Source: Mytilus trossulus
Lineage: Eukaryota; Mollusca; Bivalvia; Mytilida; Mytilidae
Assembly (NCBI RefSeq): GCF_036588685.1
Contig: NC_086375.1
Coordinates: forward strand, 36,602,566 to 36,666,565
Length of the DNA stretch: 64,000 nt
Direction of reading: 5' to 3'
In this document: positions 36,401 through 41,770 of the stretch, piece by piece
Layout of the letters: each line of letters begins with the position of its first letter
Position numbering within the stretch: the first letter of the stretch is position 1
Notes under the pieces: model-generated
The model's input: only the letters and a program-made list of their open reading frames with translations
Databases searched by the model: none
Told to the model about the DNA's origin: nothing
Made by a program: the position numbers and the translations under genes

Positions 36401-38457
36401 ACCTATTTTTTATTCAATATACTGAATATCATTTTGAAATTTAACTAATATGGTGATGATTACATATATTAAACACTTTTTACCGAATTAGACTATTTAC
36501 CGGATTTGTAATCACATAAGCAACACGACGGGTGCCGCATGTGGAGCAGGATCTGCTTACCCTTCCGGAGCACCTGAGATCACCCCTAGTTTTTGGTGGG
36601 GTTCGTGTTGTTTAGTTTTTTTAGTTTTCTATGTTGTGTCATGTGTACTATTATTTTTCTGTTTACTCTTGAATAGTTTCTCCCAATACAACATCACTGA
36701 GGCCATATCGTTAAGTTCTGAAAATGTACGTTTACAGATCAAACTGTGCCATTCTTCGATATATTCAGTTACGAGCAAAAGCTTTGCAACATCCGAGATG
36801 AAAATCAATTATCAAGTAAATTCAAGTGTTGATTTTTATATGTCAAATTTAGGAGGACCGGAACCTCCTTGAATTTTCTGTGGTTTAATAGTCCCATATT
36901 TTATACACTCAATTCGACGCTTCATCATGTTTGCTGTTTTTGAAACTCCTATATATATCATTTTATTCTGGTATCACCTAAGTTGGACAAAGTTATACAG
37001 AAAAACACATTTGTTTACATTACATTGCATATAAGTACATTTGTTGAGGAAGCATTAAATATGAGCTTCAAATTCATGTCTCAAACATACTCACAATGTT
37101 TGGTGTTATCTTTTCTCTTTCAAAATGAACAAACGCATGCTTCAAATCAACCTTTTCAGTACACTCAACATGAGTGATTCTTGCATTTTGTTTTTATGAA
37201 GTGGAAATCCAATCAACTTGAAACTTAGTTTACATGTTCCTTATGATATGATCTTTCTAATTTTTATTACAAATAAGAGATCCCCCCCCCCCCCCCCCAT
37301 TTTCATGGTCCACTAAACATATAAAAATGATAGTGCGGATTGGGCATCATTGTACTGGGTACACATTCTTGTTTTTTTTTTCTAATTCCCATGATTCCTT
37401 TACAAAAAGACAAAGTACCATCGTATAATGTCAAAGTACCATCATACAATGTCAAAGTACCATCATATAATAAATGTCAAAGTACCATCGTATAATGTCA
37501 AAGTACCATCATATAATGTAAAAGTACCATCAAATAATGTCAAAATACCATCATATAATGAAAGATTTTAACATAAGGCAGTTACGACGTTCCATATATA
37601 TCCACAAATCTTCATTGGATGACTCTATTGAGAAAATTTTAAAAAGTGACAATAAAAAAGATGTGGTATGATAGCCAATAAGACAACTCTCCACAAGAGA
37701 CCAAAATGACACAGAAATTAAAAACTGTAGGTCACCTTAGGCATGTATAAGAAGTGAAAATATTATAAAATGGTATTAAAGTTTACTCTGCATATGACTG
37801 TATGACTCCATAAGACATTTACCTTTTACATAGATATAGGAAGATGTGGTGTGAGTGCCAATGAGACAACTCTCCATCCAAATAACAATTTTAAAAAAAG
37901 TAAACCATTATAGGTCAATGTACGGCCTTCAACACGGAGCCTTGGCTCGCGCACCGAACTACAAGCTATAAAGGGCCCCAAAATTACTAGTGCAAAACCA
38001 TTCAAACGAGAAACGAGAAACACGTCTTTATTACATAAACAAACGACAACTACTGTATATCAGATTCCTGACTTAGGACAGGTGAAAACATTTGCAGCGG
38101 GATTAACTGTACATTATTGTGTTTTGAAACATACCTAAAGAATTCACCTTATCATACGTTCTGTAGGTCAGCGTTGACGGTGTTGTTATGGATCTACCTT
38201 ACAGATCATCAGAATTTGCAGTTTTCTCTGAAGATGGTTAGGTGTTTATTGAAGGACGTGGATTCCATGTTAAATCCGACCCAACTGTTGATATGGTCGA
38301 CATTGGTTTGAGCAAGTGGTATTTTGGTAAAACAGGAGGACTTCTTGGTACACTGAACCATGAACGTTACGATGATATGATAATGCCAAATAAACAAATT
38401 ACATCCGACGCTTTTGCTCTAGGAAACGCATGGCAGGTTCAAAATAGATGTTATTAA
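270..38457 (+). CDS. Apolipophorin / apoB-like large lipid transfer protein, 3' part, 18 exons, two in-frame stops
   Basis: Eighteen exons join with matching phases: 270-452, 718-979, 2215-2359, 2806-3063, 3429-3686, 3904-4138, 6937-7153, 7783-16629, 17012-17344, 17687-17849, 17994-18178, 21660-21910, 22394-22487, 22974-23061, 31516-31706, 33115-33442, 35186-35385, 38167-38457. They give about 4,175 residues. Order along the protein: end of the vitellogenin-like open beta-sheet region including a DUF1081-like block (about residues 1-200), a long beta-strand repeat region (about 200-3,700), a helix-rich region (about 3,700-4,010), and a vWD domain to the end. This is the family architecture of secreted lipoprotein scaffolds that wrap circulating lipid droplets. 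The lipid-transfer N-terminal module lies upstream of the window. TAA at 11779 and TAG at 38239 interrupt the frame, while no frameshift or missing splice site is seen. It could be a nonfunctional allele or paralogue, or hold assembly errors. The family call is firm; functionality is not. Confidence 0.9.
718..979 (+). CDS. Apolipophorin exon b (DUF1081-like block)
   Basis: Acceptor ag at 716-717, donor gtaatg from 980. It holds [14 protein letters not shown] and [15 protein letters not shown], which match the conserved Cys-containing and P-x-FPLTGP segments of DUF1081 in apolipophorins and apoB relatives. It ends on a whole Lys codon. Confidence 0.9.
980..2214 (+). other. Intron with a decayed retroelement fragment
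   Basis: The only recognisable content is the retroelement remnant at 1296-1740, annotated separately. The rest is AT-rich without coding signal. Confidence 0.6.
1296..1740 (+). mobile_element. Degenerate retroelement C-terminal fragment with 3' end
   Basis: Translation gives KLYDKRDDF, then [16 protein letters not shown]. After a frame change near 1510 and a stop it continues [19 protein letters not shown]. The same protein pattern occurs at 31826-32370. The segment from 1662 (accgaataagactatttacc, then gacgggtgcc) recurs at about 36480 and looks like its 3' untranslated end. The reverse-transcriptase origin is inferred from family resemblance; I cannot place it in a clade (Penelope-like is one possibility). 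Confidence 0.6.
2215..2359 (+). CDS. Apolipophorin exon c
   Basis: Acceptor gcag at 2211-2214, donor gtaaat from 2360. Starts on a codon boundary ([20 protein letters not shown]) and ends with one base of a Gly codon. Alternating beta-strand character continues the sheet region. Confidence 0.85.
2360..2805 (+). other. Intron, nothing recognised
   Basis: AT-rich, no repeat family or coding signal that I can name. Confidence 0.5.
2806..3063 (+). CDS. Apolipophorin exon d
   Basis: Acceptor tttag at 2801-2805, donor gtaggt from 3064. Reads [20 protein letters not shown] and on to [11 protein letters not shown]. Phases 1 and 1 fit the exons on both sides. Confidence 0.85.
3064..3428 (+). other. 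Intron, nothing recognised
   Basis: AT-rich, without recognisable repeats or coding signal. Confidence 0.5.
3429..3686 (+). CDS. Apolipophorin exon e
   Basis: Acceptor cttttcag ending at 3428, donor gtaagt from 3687. Encodes [19 protein letters not shown] and [20 protein letters not shown], amphipathic strands of the lipoprotein sheet. Ends one base into a codon. Confidence 0.85.
3904..4138 (+). CDS. Apolipophorin exon f
   Basis: Acceptor tgttttag ending at 3903. Two donors are possible: gtaaag at 4132 and gtaggt at 4139. Only the latter leaves the phase (two bases) that the next exon needs, giving a join that reads [19 protein letters not shown] element begins 12 bp after this exon end. 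Confidence 0.8.
4151..5321. mobile_element. TA-flanked TIR DNA element with subterminal palindromes (1,171 bp)
   Basis: The left end CAGTGAATTTGTATAATCAG is matched by its reverse complement at the right end, and TA (4149-4150, 5322-5323) flanks both. Tc1/mariner-type elements use TA targets. Both ends carry several copies of a short block (GGGATTATGTAGAATC and close variants) in both orientations, so each end folds on itself. No transposase frame is visible, so it is non-autonomous. Confidence 0.8.
5517..6721. mobile_element. TIR element with 4-bp TTGA flanks (1,205 bp)
   Basis: The left end GGTGTAATACCACC is matched by GGTGGTATTACACC at the right end. TTGA stands directly outside on both sides (5513-5516, 6722-6725), as a 4-bp target duplication would. 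No transposase frame is seen. A retroelement 3' end (about 5930-6510) is nested inside. Confidence 0.65.
5930..6510 (+). mobile_element. Retroelement 3'-end copy nested in the TTGA-flanked element
   Basis: Contains catgtttaaccccgccgcat and gcctgtcccaagtcaggagc, which recur in the 3' part of the retroelement at 31826-33040 and in other copies. It ends cattccccatttccattctc as does the copy at 34640-34800. Boundaries are approximate. Confidence 0.55.
6937..7153 (+). CDS. Apolipophorin exon g
   Basis: Acceptor taacag ending at 6936, donor gtaaga from 7154. Encodes [20 protein letters not shown] and on to [11 protein letters not shown]. Ends on a codon boundary. Confidence 0.85.
7154..7782 (+). 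other. Intron with one interspersed repeat copy
   Basis: Apart from the retroelement 3'-end copy at 7305-7525, nothing is recognised. Confidence 0.5.
7305..7525 (-). mobile_element. Retroelement 3'-end repeat copy
   Basis: Read on this strand it starts ggaggtgtgatatgattaca and aaatgagacaact, and ends cactgaattacaggctcctg. This is the reverse complement of the 3' part of the element at 31826-33040. Boundaries are approximate. Confidence 0.55.
7783..16629 (+). CDS. Apolipophorin giant exon h (8,847 nt, 2,949 codons)
   Basis: Acceptor ttcag ending at 7782, donor gtaatt from 16630, codon boundary at both ends. It encodes most of the lipid-binding beta region. A loosely repeated unit recurs throughout: TPF, then an H-x-G core, then a SxxxYNxKK-type strand. 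Copies at 12184-12960 repeat every 243 bp and copies at 14389-16060 every ~555 bp. The layout recalls human APOB, whose exon 26 is also a single ~7.5-kb exon. The frame is broken only by TAA at 11779-11781. Flanking repeat spacing shows that the reading frame before and after is the same. Confidence 0.92.
11779..11781 (+). other. In-frame TAA inside the giant exon
   Basis: The frame reads ELSYG, stop, [14 protein letters not shown], and the same frame stays open for another 1,616 codons. Neighbouring repeats have a residue such as T, N or G at this position (for example [13 protein letters not shown]). A single base change from AAA, CAA or GAA would produce it. No plausible intron removes it without deleting conserved strand residues. 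Confidence 0.9.
12184..12960 (+). repeat. Coding tandem repeat, 243 bp (81 residues), about 3 units
   Basis: The segment around TYSGxxQH begins at 12184, 12427, 12670 and 12913, exactly 243 bp apart. The stretch [20 protein letters not shown] occurs twice with essentially identical bases (12590 and 12833 regions). This points to recent duplication or gene conversion inside the coding exon. Confidence 0.9.
14100..16080 (+). repeat. Coding repeat of ~185 residues, about 3.5 units
   Basis: The block [14 protein letters not shown] recurs with spacings of 555, 558 and 555 bp (GAAAT(A/T)GAC at 14389, 14944, 15502, 16057). Between these lie shared segments such as [17 protein letters not shown] and KLKTGF. 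It is a higher-order repeat distinct from the 81-residue units upstream. Confidence 0.88.
16630..17011 (+). other. Intron, nothing recognised
   Basis: AT-rich, no known repeat or coding signal. Confidence 0.5.
17012..17344 (+). CDS. Apolipophorin exon i
   Basis: Acceptor ttaaag ending at 17011, donor gtattg from 17345, codon boundary at both ends. Encodes [20 protein letters not shown] and on to KLKRHLNIQ, continuing the beta-strand region. Confidence 0.85.
17345..17686 (+). other. Intron, nothing recognised
   Basis: AT-rich spacer between exons without recognisable repeats. Confidence 0.5.
17687..17849 (+). CDS. Apolipophorin exon j
   Basis: Acceptor accacag ending at 17686, donor gtaagt from 17850. 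Encodes [19 protein letters not shown] and on to FYMNYDI. Ends one base into a codon. Confidence 0.85.
17994..18178 (+). CDS. Apolipophorin exon k
   Basis: Acceptor ttccaag ending at 17993, donor gtatag from 18179. Encodes [17 protein letters not shown] and on to [11 protein letters not shown]. It has no internal start codon of its own length, so it is easy to miss. Phase fits both neighbours. Confidence 0.82.
18305..20885. mobile_element. Composite interspersed element(s) with a ~160-bp tandem core
   Basis: The left end has ggctctcaagagcc, a short palindrome. A block around aattgacaattttggtcatg and gttgtttacagtttatct recurs at 20100 and 41340. The right end is GAC-rich (gacgacgatgacggacgac). 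The layout, with a tandem core and GAC-rich flank, resembles bivalve pearl-type repeats. It may be two neighbouring insertions; outer limits are approximate. Confidence 0.5.
19059..19960. repeat. Tandem repeat, ~160-bp unit, about 5.5 copies
   Basis: The start ttcggacaataactcaaaaa occurs at 19061, 19222, 19382, 19540 and 19701, with a degenerate sixth copy near 19855. Each unit also holds tggtgaattgtttatatcta. A run of 13 G follows at 19966-19978. Confidence 0.88.
21660..21910 (+). CDS. Apolipophorin exon l (start of helix-rich region)
   Basis: Acceptor ctttcag ending at 21659, donor gtacat from 21911. Encodes [20 protein letters not shown] and on to DTTMNRIG. The charge pattern changes from beta-repeat to heptad-like helical segments here. 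Confidence 0.85.
22026..22122. repeat. Hairpin, ~42-bp imperfect arms
   Basis: gattatcggtgatcatctca at the left is mirrored by tgagatgaacagtgataatc at the right. The arms meet around a GC-rich loop (gagccgggacggcg). It abuts a small TIR element immediately downstream. Confidence 0.75.
22126..22314. mobile_element. Small TIR element with an 11-bp tandem repeat
   Basis: TTATCGCTATTTT at 22126-22138 is matched by AAAATAGCGATAA at 22302-22314. Inside, gtcaatttcgt is repeated four times without change at 22154-22197. No coding capacity. Confidence 0.6.
22394..22487 (+). CDS. Apolipophorin exon m
   Basis: Acceptor tttttcag ending at 22393, donor gtgagt from 22488. Encodes [20 protein letters not shown] and [11 protein letters not shown]. 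Helical, 94 nt, phases fit. Confidence 0.82.
22488..22973 (+). other. Intron, nothing recognised
   Basis: AT-rich with no identifiable element. Confidence 0.5.
22974..23061 (+). CDS. Apolipophorin exon n
   Basis: Acceptor tgtttcag ending at 22973, donor gtaaat from 23062. Encodes [20 protein letters not shown] and STNSYRRLL. 88 nt, ends one base into a codon. Confidence 0.8.
23155..23600. repeat. Pair of ~119-bp direct repeats, 327 bp apart
   Basis: 23155-23273 and 23482-23600 are nearly identical. Both contain gcgcttttctggatttacc or its one-base variant, then tcatcaggaacgctcaaagc and gtataagtaccgaaaccgtt. Confidence 0.85.
23804..24400 (+). repeat. 21-bp repeat array, left arm, about 24 regular units plus degenerate ones
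   Basis: The unit is ttatatgatg followed by a looser 11-mer such as tgcaaatatac. As 21 is divisible by 3, frames stay open and give apparent heptapeptides (MMCKYTY, YDVQISL). These are a by-product, not a protein signal. Confidence 0.92.
24716..25990. other. Interior of fold-back element 1, mostly unassigned
   Basis: AT-rich, with a run of 23 C (25454-25476) and a run of 18 G (25821-25838). No coding or family signal seen. Confidence 0.45.
26011..26185 (-). mobile_element. Retroelement 3'-end repeat copy
   Basis: gaagatgtgatatgattgcc then aatgagacaactctccacaa, as in other copies of this family (37656, 51445, 59480). Inserted in the interior of fold-back element 1. Confidence 0.6.
26565..27385. 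mobile_element. Tandem-repeat element bounded by CTCGCC / GGCGAG ends
   Basis: The left end has gtctcgccttgacggagtta and the right end aaaaaggcgagacata, an inverted match. A GC-rich block (gtcggcggcggcgacggcgg) precedes about four units of 165-172 bp starting tattagtttgtgatt (26660, 26828, 26993, degenerate at 27165). The layout matches the elements at 18305 and 39836. Confidence 0.65.
27530..28750 (+). mobile_element. 5'-truncated, frameshifted non-LTR retrotransposon (CR1/Jockey-like RT C-terminus)
   Basis: Reverse-transcriptase blocks are visible: [40 protein letters not shown], then after a frame change a YADD-box equivalent (LFADDT), [14 protein letters not shown] and [17 protein letters not shown] second frame change near 28290 leads to the C-terminal [10 protein letters not shown] segment and a stop at 28595. 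The GGAAGAAGAAGAAGAAGAC tail at about 28734 fits a simple-repeat 3' end. Endonuclease and N-terminal RT are missing. It is a dead copy. Confidence 0.88.
28960..29790. other. Interior of fold-back element 1, nothing recognised
   Basis: AT-rich. A short Cys-containing open frame at 29321-29620 has no support as a gene. Confidence 0.4.
29796..30060 (+). mobile_element. tRNA-derived SINE-like sequence
   Basis: gtctagtggcggtgctttc resembles an A box and ggtaggttccaattccggc-type sequence (ggttccaattcc) a B box, at the spacing of a tRNA promoter. Cloverleaf pairing is poor, so it is not a functional tRNA. Limits are approximate. Confidence 0.5.
30140..30290 (-). mobile_element. Retroelement 3'-end repeat copy
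   Basis: ccaatgagacaactctacat and acggccttcaacacggagc match other copies. A forward-oriented piece of the same family (cctgtcccaagtcagcagcc) lies just before it. Confidence 0.5.
30712..31160 (-). repeat. 21-bp repeat array, right arm, about 20 units
   Basis: Reverse complement of the left-arm array. Read on the minus strand, the outer eight units have nearly the same order of variants as the left arm (a threonine-variant unit, then MTCKYAY, then a serine-variant unit). The arms therefore descend from one array. The left arm has several extra units in its middle. Confidence 0.9.
31516..31706 (+). CDS. Apolipophorin exon o
   Basis: Acceptor attttcag ending at 31515, donor gtaagt from 31707. 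Encodes [20 protein letters not shown] and on to [10 protein letters not shown]. Helical, ends on a codon boundary. Confidence 0.85.
31707..33114 (+). other. Intron containing a retroelement 3' half
   Basis: Dominated by the element at 31826-33040. Confidence 0.55.
31826..33040 (+). mobile_element. 5'-truncated retroelement: C-terminal coding remnant plus long 3' untranslated tail
   Basis: The coding part reads [19 protein letters not shown], then [16 protein letters not shown], then with frame breaks [20 protein letters not shown] (to about 32370). The remainder to tcataccacatcttttttta is non-coding. It contains the blocks gtttaaccccgc and cctgtcccaagtcagg found in many shorter copies in this window. 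A retrotransposon origin is inferred. I read the short dispersed copies as 5'-truncated versions of this tail. Confidence 0.65.
33115..33442 (+). CDS. Apolipophorin exon p
   Basis: Acceptor ttttcaag ending at 33114, donor gtttgt from 33443. Encodes [20 protein letters not shown] and on to YIPHMSWT. It links the helical region to the vWD domain and ends one base into a Gly codon. Confidence 0.85.
33638..34318. repeat. Inverted pair of ~190-bp interspersed repeats flanking a retroelement tail
   Basis: 33638-33826 and 34131-34318 are imperfect reverse complements (left gaggaccaaaattcctaaa, right ttaaggaattttggtata). Between them, on the minus strand, is the same retroelement tail as at 36540-36660 (aactaggggtgatctcaggt). 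Confidence 0.7.
34640..34800 (+). mobile_element. Retroelement 3'-end copy
   Basis: gaccgcatccggatgcgagc then gaaaattgtctctttgtcac and ccccatttcaattctcaatt, parallel to the end of the copy at 5930-6510. Confidence 0.5.
35186..35385 (+). CDS. Apolipophorin exon q (vWD domain, first half)
   Basis: Acceptor tttacag ending at 35185, donor gtaaat from 35386. The text [20 protein letters not shown] and VLARD is the classic start of a vWD domain (FDG, G-x-C-x-Y-x-L-x-D). It ends on a codon boundary (QLSPNGK). vWD domains close the C-terminus of invertebrate apolipophorins. Confidence 0.92.
35505..35660 (+). repeat. 21-bp repeat array, left arm of element 2, about 7 units
   Basis: The unit is atgatggtactttgacattat. 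Rotated, it shares ttatatgatg with the element 1 unit but has a different following 11-mer. Open frames read YDGTLTL heptads. Confidence 0.92.
36475..36660 (+). mobile_element. Retroelement 3'-end fragment inside fold-back element 2
   Basis: accgaattagactatttacc, gacgggtgccgcatgtggag and gatcacccctagtttttgg. The first part matches 1664-1735 and the second the minus strand at about 33950-34130. Confidence 0.6.
37411..37562 (-). repeat. 21-bp repeat array, right arm of element 2, about 7 units
   Basis: aaagtaccatcatataatgtc units, the reverse complement of the left-arm array. One unit has a 4-base insertion. Confidence 0.92.
37656..38100 (-). mobile_element. Two retroelement 3'-end copies in tandem
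   Basis: 37656-37745 (aagatgtggtatgatagcca) and 37835-38100 (aagatgtggtgtgagtgcca then acggccttcaacacggagcc) are two members of the dispersed family, lying 60 bp before the last apolipophorin exon. Confidence 0.6.
38167..38457 (+). CDS. Apolipophorin last exon r (vWD second half) with an in-frame TAG
   Basis: Acceptor ctgtag ending at 38166. Encodes [17 protein letters not shown], then SEDG, TAG (38239-38241), then [20 protein letters not shown]. The [13 protein letters not shown] motif typical of vWD ends follows, then WQVQNRCY and TAA at 38455-38457. Frame and phase before and after the TAG are the same, so it is a point nonsense change. AATAAA at 38457-38462 overlaps the stop and may be the polyadenylation signal. 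Confidence 0.9.
38239..38241 (+). other. In-frame TAG inside the vWD domain
   Basis: Separates SEDG from VFIEGRGF. A charged or polar residue (AAG, CAG or GAG, each one base away) would fit the loop. Truncation here would remove the last 72 residues, including the GLLGT motif. Confidence 0.88.
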
Positions 38458-39835
38458 ATAAAATTTATGCTTTCAAATGCTCCGAAAAAGCAATCTGTGA
38501 TTAGTTACTTTTGATATGTATTTTGGTATTATTGTTAAACTTTTAGTGAAATATAAACGAATCTAAGCATTTATCATTGTTTCTGTTAAGTCTTTTTAAT
38601 TTTACCTGGTCGAAGTTAAGCTTTATCATAACAAACGGACAACTATGGCTGTATTTTTCACCTCCGAAAAACTACTCTGTGTACATACTTACCTGTGCAG
38701 TTTATAAAGTTTTAAGGGCTGGCATCCACTAGAAGTTTAAAAGTTAAATGTATTTTGCATATCAGAAAGATTAAATCTTTTATGGATTTTGATGGGCATT
38801 TTTTTTTTCTTTCGTTCCTGTAGAAGGTGTAAAACTAACTAAGTTGGGATACAACTTTGAGATGCTCCCTCTCATGTATTAACTGGTTTCTACTAGAACA
38901 TTCTCACCCCTTCTGTCCTATGAAAAGTCAGTTTTTTGCCCTCTAATTTTCATAGTACATGGTTTTCCATGCACTATGAAATGCTTTACATAAATGACTT
39001 TTCATTGTCAGTTAATTATGAAAGTGAACTCTTAATAGCTGCACTAATGAAGTGTACAATCCCCTAAGGCATTTTCCTTGGGAAAATAGCCTACTGATTA
39101 AGATGAAAGAGCAAAGATTAAAATAAAAACATTTTGAATTTTGCAAAATTTCATGCATTTTCTAACGGTACATATATATAGAATAAACAAACAAAAAATT
39201 GGGTAAGGATGTAGGTAAAATAATACTTACTGGTAAAAAGGTGAAAAAACGGCCATATTTGTCCATTTGTTATGATGAACCTTAATCAAAACAATGTGGT
39301 ATGCAGACATTACAGCACATTGACTTGAGTATGTATGTGAAGAAAGTATCTTTGGATAGCATGCTTGCTAAATGAACCATGAAATCATTAAACAAGAGGC
39401 CGTCAAGTGACAAAAAACGGATTCCACTACAGAGGTTGAACCCTGAACAGTTGAGAAAATATGGACACAACATTTAAGCTTAAAAAAGCTCTGAATTTGG
39501 ATTGTGATTGATCATACAAAAATGAAAATGAAATAAAAAAATATTTCTTTAAAATTTCCAATTCAGGGACAGCAACCCAACAACAGGTTGTCTGATGTCT
39601 GATCATCTGATGTCATGCCCAAATGTAAAAAAATAATTAAATCTTGAAAACATTGTCAATTAAGACTATTTTATCCAATTGCTTGATCTGTATGATCCAG
39701 TGAGCTAAAAGGTTGAGCCTACTGTAGACTGTATAAACAGCATTCCTGATAAAGAGCTGTGCCACGAGGGCATGATACATCACTTATTCAACAAATAAAG
39801 TTTCATAACTTCTGTATGTTATTTATACAAATAAT
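38458..39835. other. Intergenic, little recognised
   Basis: 3' flank of the apolipophorin gene. A stretch around 39540-39600 (aacccaacaacaggttgtctgatgtctg) is part of an interspersed repeat also at 18660, 20200 and 41470. Otherwise nothing is seen. Confidence 0.4.
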
Positions 39836-40990
39836 AAAATTTATAAGGGTTCCGCAGAACCCAGTGTCTCGCCTATTTTTGCTGTAAATCGCAGGCTCAA
39901 CAACAATGAGGAAAAAAATCAATAAAAATATTCCTCTTGTTACTATTTTATGATTGTAAGAAAATCTAAGTCCATTTAAAAGAAAATTACAGAAAAAAGG
40001 GAGTAATCTTTTTACAAACTTTACTTCTGGATACAATCTTATGATCATAAACAAGCTTCTGTCCAAGTTTGGTACAAACCCAGGATAGTTTAAGAAAGTT
40101 ATTAAAATTTTAAAAACTTTAACCACAAAGTGAATGTAATGGTTCCCCGCAGAAAAACTAAGTCCATTTAAAAGTAAAATATGGAAAAAATGGATTTATT
40201 TATTTACAAAATTTACTTCTGGATACTATCTTATGATCATAAACAAGCTTCTGTTCAAGTTTGGTACAAACCCAGGATAGTTTAAGAAAGTTATTAAAAT
40301 TCTAAAAACTTTAACCACAGAGTGAATGTAATGTTTCCCCGCAGAAAAAACTAAGTCCATTTATAAGTAAAATACGGAAAAAATGGAATTTTATTTTTAC
40401 AAAATTTACTTCTGGATATTATCTTATGATCATAAACAAGCATCTGTCCAAGTTTGGTACAAACCCAGGATAGTTTGAGAAAGTTATTAAAATTCTAAAA
40501 ACTTTAACCACAGAGTGAATGTTTTGTTTCCCCGCAGAAAAAACTAAGTCCATTTATAGTAAAATACAGAAAAAATGGAATTTTATTTTTACAAAATTTA
40601 CTTCTGGATACTATTTTATGATCATAAACAAGCTTCTGTCCAAGTTTGGTACAAACCCAGGATAGTTTGAGAAAGTTATTAAAATTCTAAAAACTTTAAC
40701 CACAGAGTGAATGTTTTGTTTCCCCGCAGAAAAAACTAAGTCCATTTATAGTAAAATACGGAAAAAATGGAATTTTATTTTTACAAAATTTACTTCTGGA
40801 TACTATCTTATGATCATAAACAAGCTTCTGTCAAAGTTTGGTAGAAATCCAGTAAAGTTTAAGAAAGTTATTAAAATTTCAAAAACTTTAACCACAGAGT
40901 GAATATTTGTTGACGCCGCCGACGACGACGGAATGTAGGATCGCTTAGTCTCGCTTTTTCCACTAAAGTCTAAGGCTCGACAAAAAGCTA
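39836..40990. mobile_element. Tandem-repeat element, ~191-bp unit, five copies
   Basis: The anchor taagtccattta occurs at about 39969, 40159, 40352, 40543 and 40738. Each unit holds tatgatcataaacaagcttc and caaagtttggta-type text. The array ends in gacgccgccgacgacgacgg and cgcttagtctcgc. The start has agtgtctcgcc. Two decayed units of the same array recur at 48440-48900. Confidence 0.82.
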
Positions 40991-41129
40991 AAGGGAGGTT
41001 ATTTTAAAAGATATAAACCAGTCACTAAAGTTTCATGAAAACTGCTCAACACATGTGAGGTTATTGTTTTAAAACTAGAAAATACTGCTTGTTTAAAGAA
41101 TAAAACCCCATAGCTTGAAAGCATAAATT

Positions 41130-41770
41130 TATAACTAGCGAATCTAAAGAGCCTGTCTCGCTCACCATGGTATATGTGCATTTTTAGCAAAGAACACAGA
41201 TGGATTCATGACAAAATTATTTCTACCTATATTGAACTTGGCCCAGTAATTAAAGAGAAAAATATTTTGTAAAAATTTACAAAATTTATAAAATTTATCA
41301 AAATTGTTAAATATTTACTGTAAAGTGCAATAACTCCTTACTGGGTCAATTGACCATTTTAGTCATGTTGACTTATTTGTAGGTCTTCTTATGCTGTACA
41401 TTATTGTTGTTTACAGTTTATCTCTATCTATAATAATATTGAAGATAATAACCAAAAGCAGCAAAATGTTCTTAATATTACCAATTCAGGGGTAGCATTA
41501 ATCCAAAAACGAGTTGCTTGATTGATCTGATTTCAGGGCAGATAGATCTTGACACAATGAACAATTTTATTCTTTCAGAAAATTTATCAAAATAGAAAGA
41601 GACCTTTACATCAATAGATATTGTAAAACAATTTACCAAAGTTTCATGCAAATTGGTTAATAAGTATTGTTGATTTAATTATAGTCAAACATAATGACGA
41701 AGGACAGGCGGACGGACAGATAGATGGACAGACAGACAACGATATACTAAGTACCATTATAAGTCTGGCA
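41130..41770. mobile_element. Interspersed element with (ACRG)n microsatellite end
   Basis: aagagcctgtctcgctcacc at the start and ggacggacagatagatggac at 41712 near the end, as in pearl-type bivalve repeats. The interior shares blocks with 18305-20260. Boundaries are approximate. Confidence 0.5.

Larger units (their letters stand above)
35466..37596. mobile_element. Fold-back element 2 (2,131 bp), relative of element 1
   Basis: The left end TATGGAACACCGGAACTGCC and the reversed right end TATGGAACGTCGTAACTGCC agree, followed by ttatgttaaa and an array of 21-bp units in each arm. The flanking hexamers TACATC (35460-35465) and TATATC (37597-37602) match at 5 of 6 bases, as an aged 6-bp duplication would. 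The terminus clearly resembles that of element 1. The interior is AT-rich with a retroelement tail (about 36475-36660) and a run of 17 C (37282-37298). No transposase. Confidence 0.75.
35386..38166 (+). other. 2.8-kb intron carrying fold-back element 2
   Basis: Contains the element at 35466-37596 and two retroelement 3'-end copies after it (37656-37745 and 37835-38100). Confidence 0.65.

Noticed and set aside
39803-40126. 107-codon minus-strand frame
   Set aside because: Falls in the ~191-bp tandem repeat; equivalent frames are broken in the other units.
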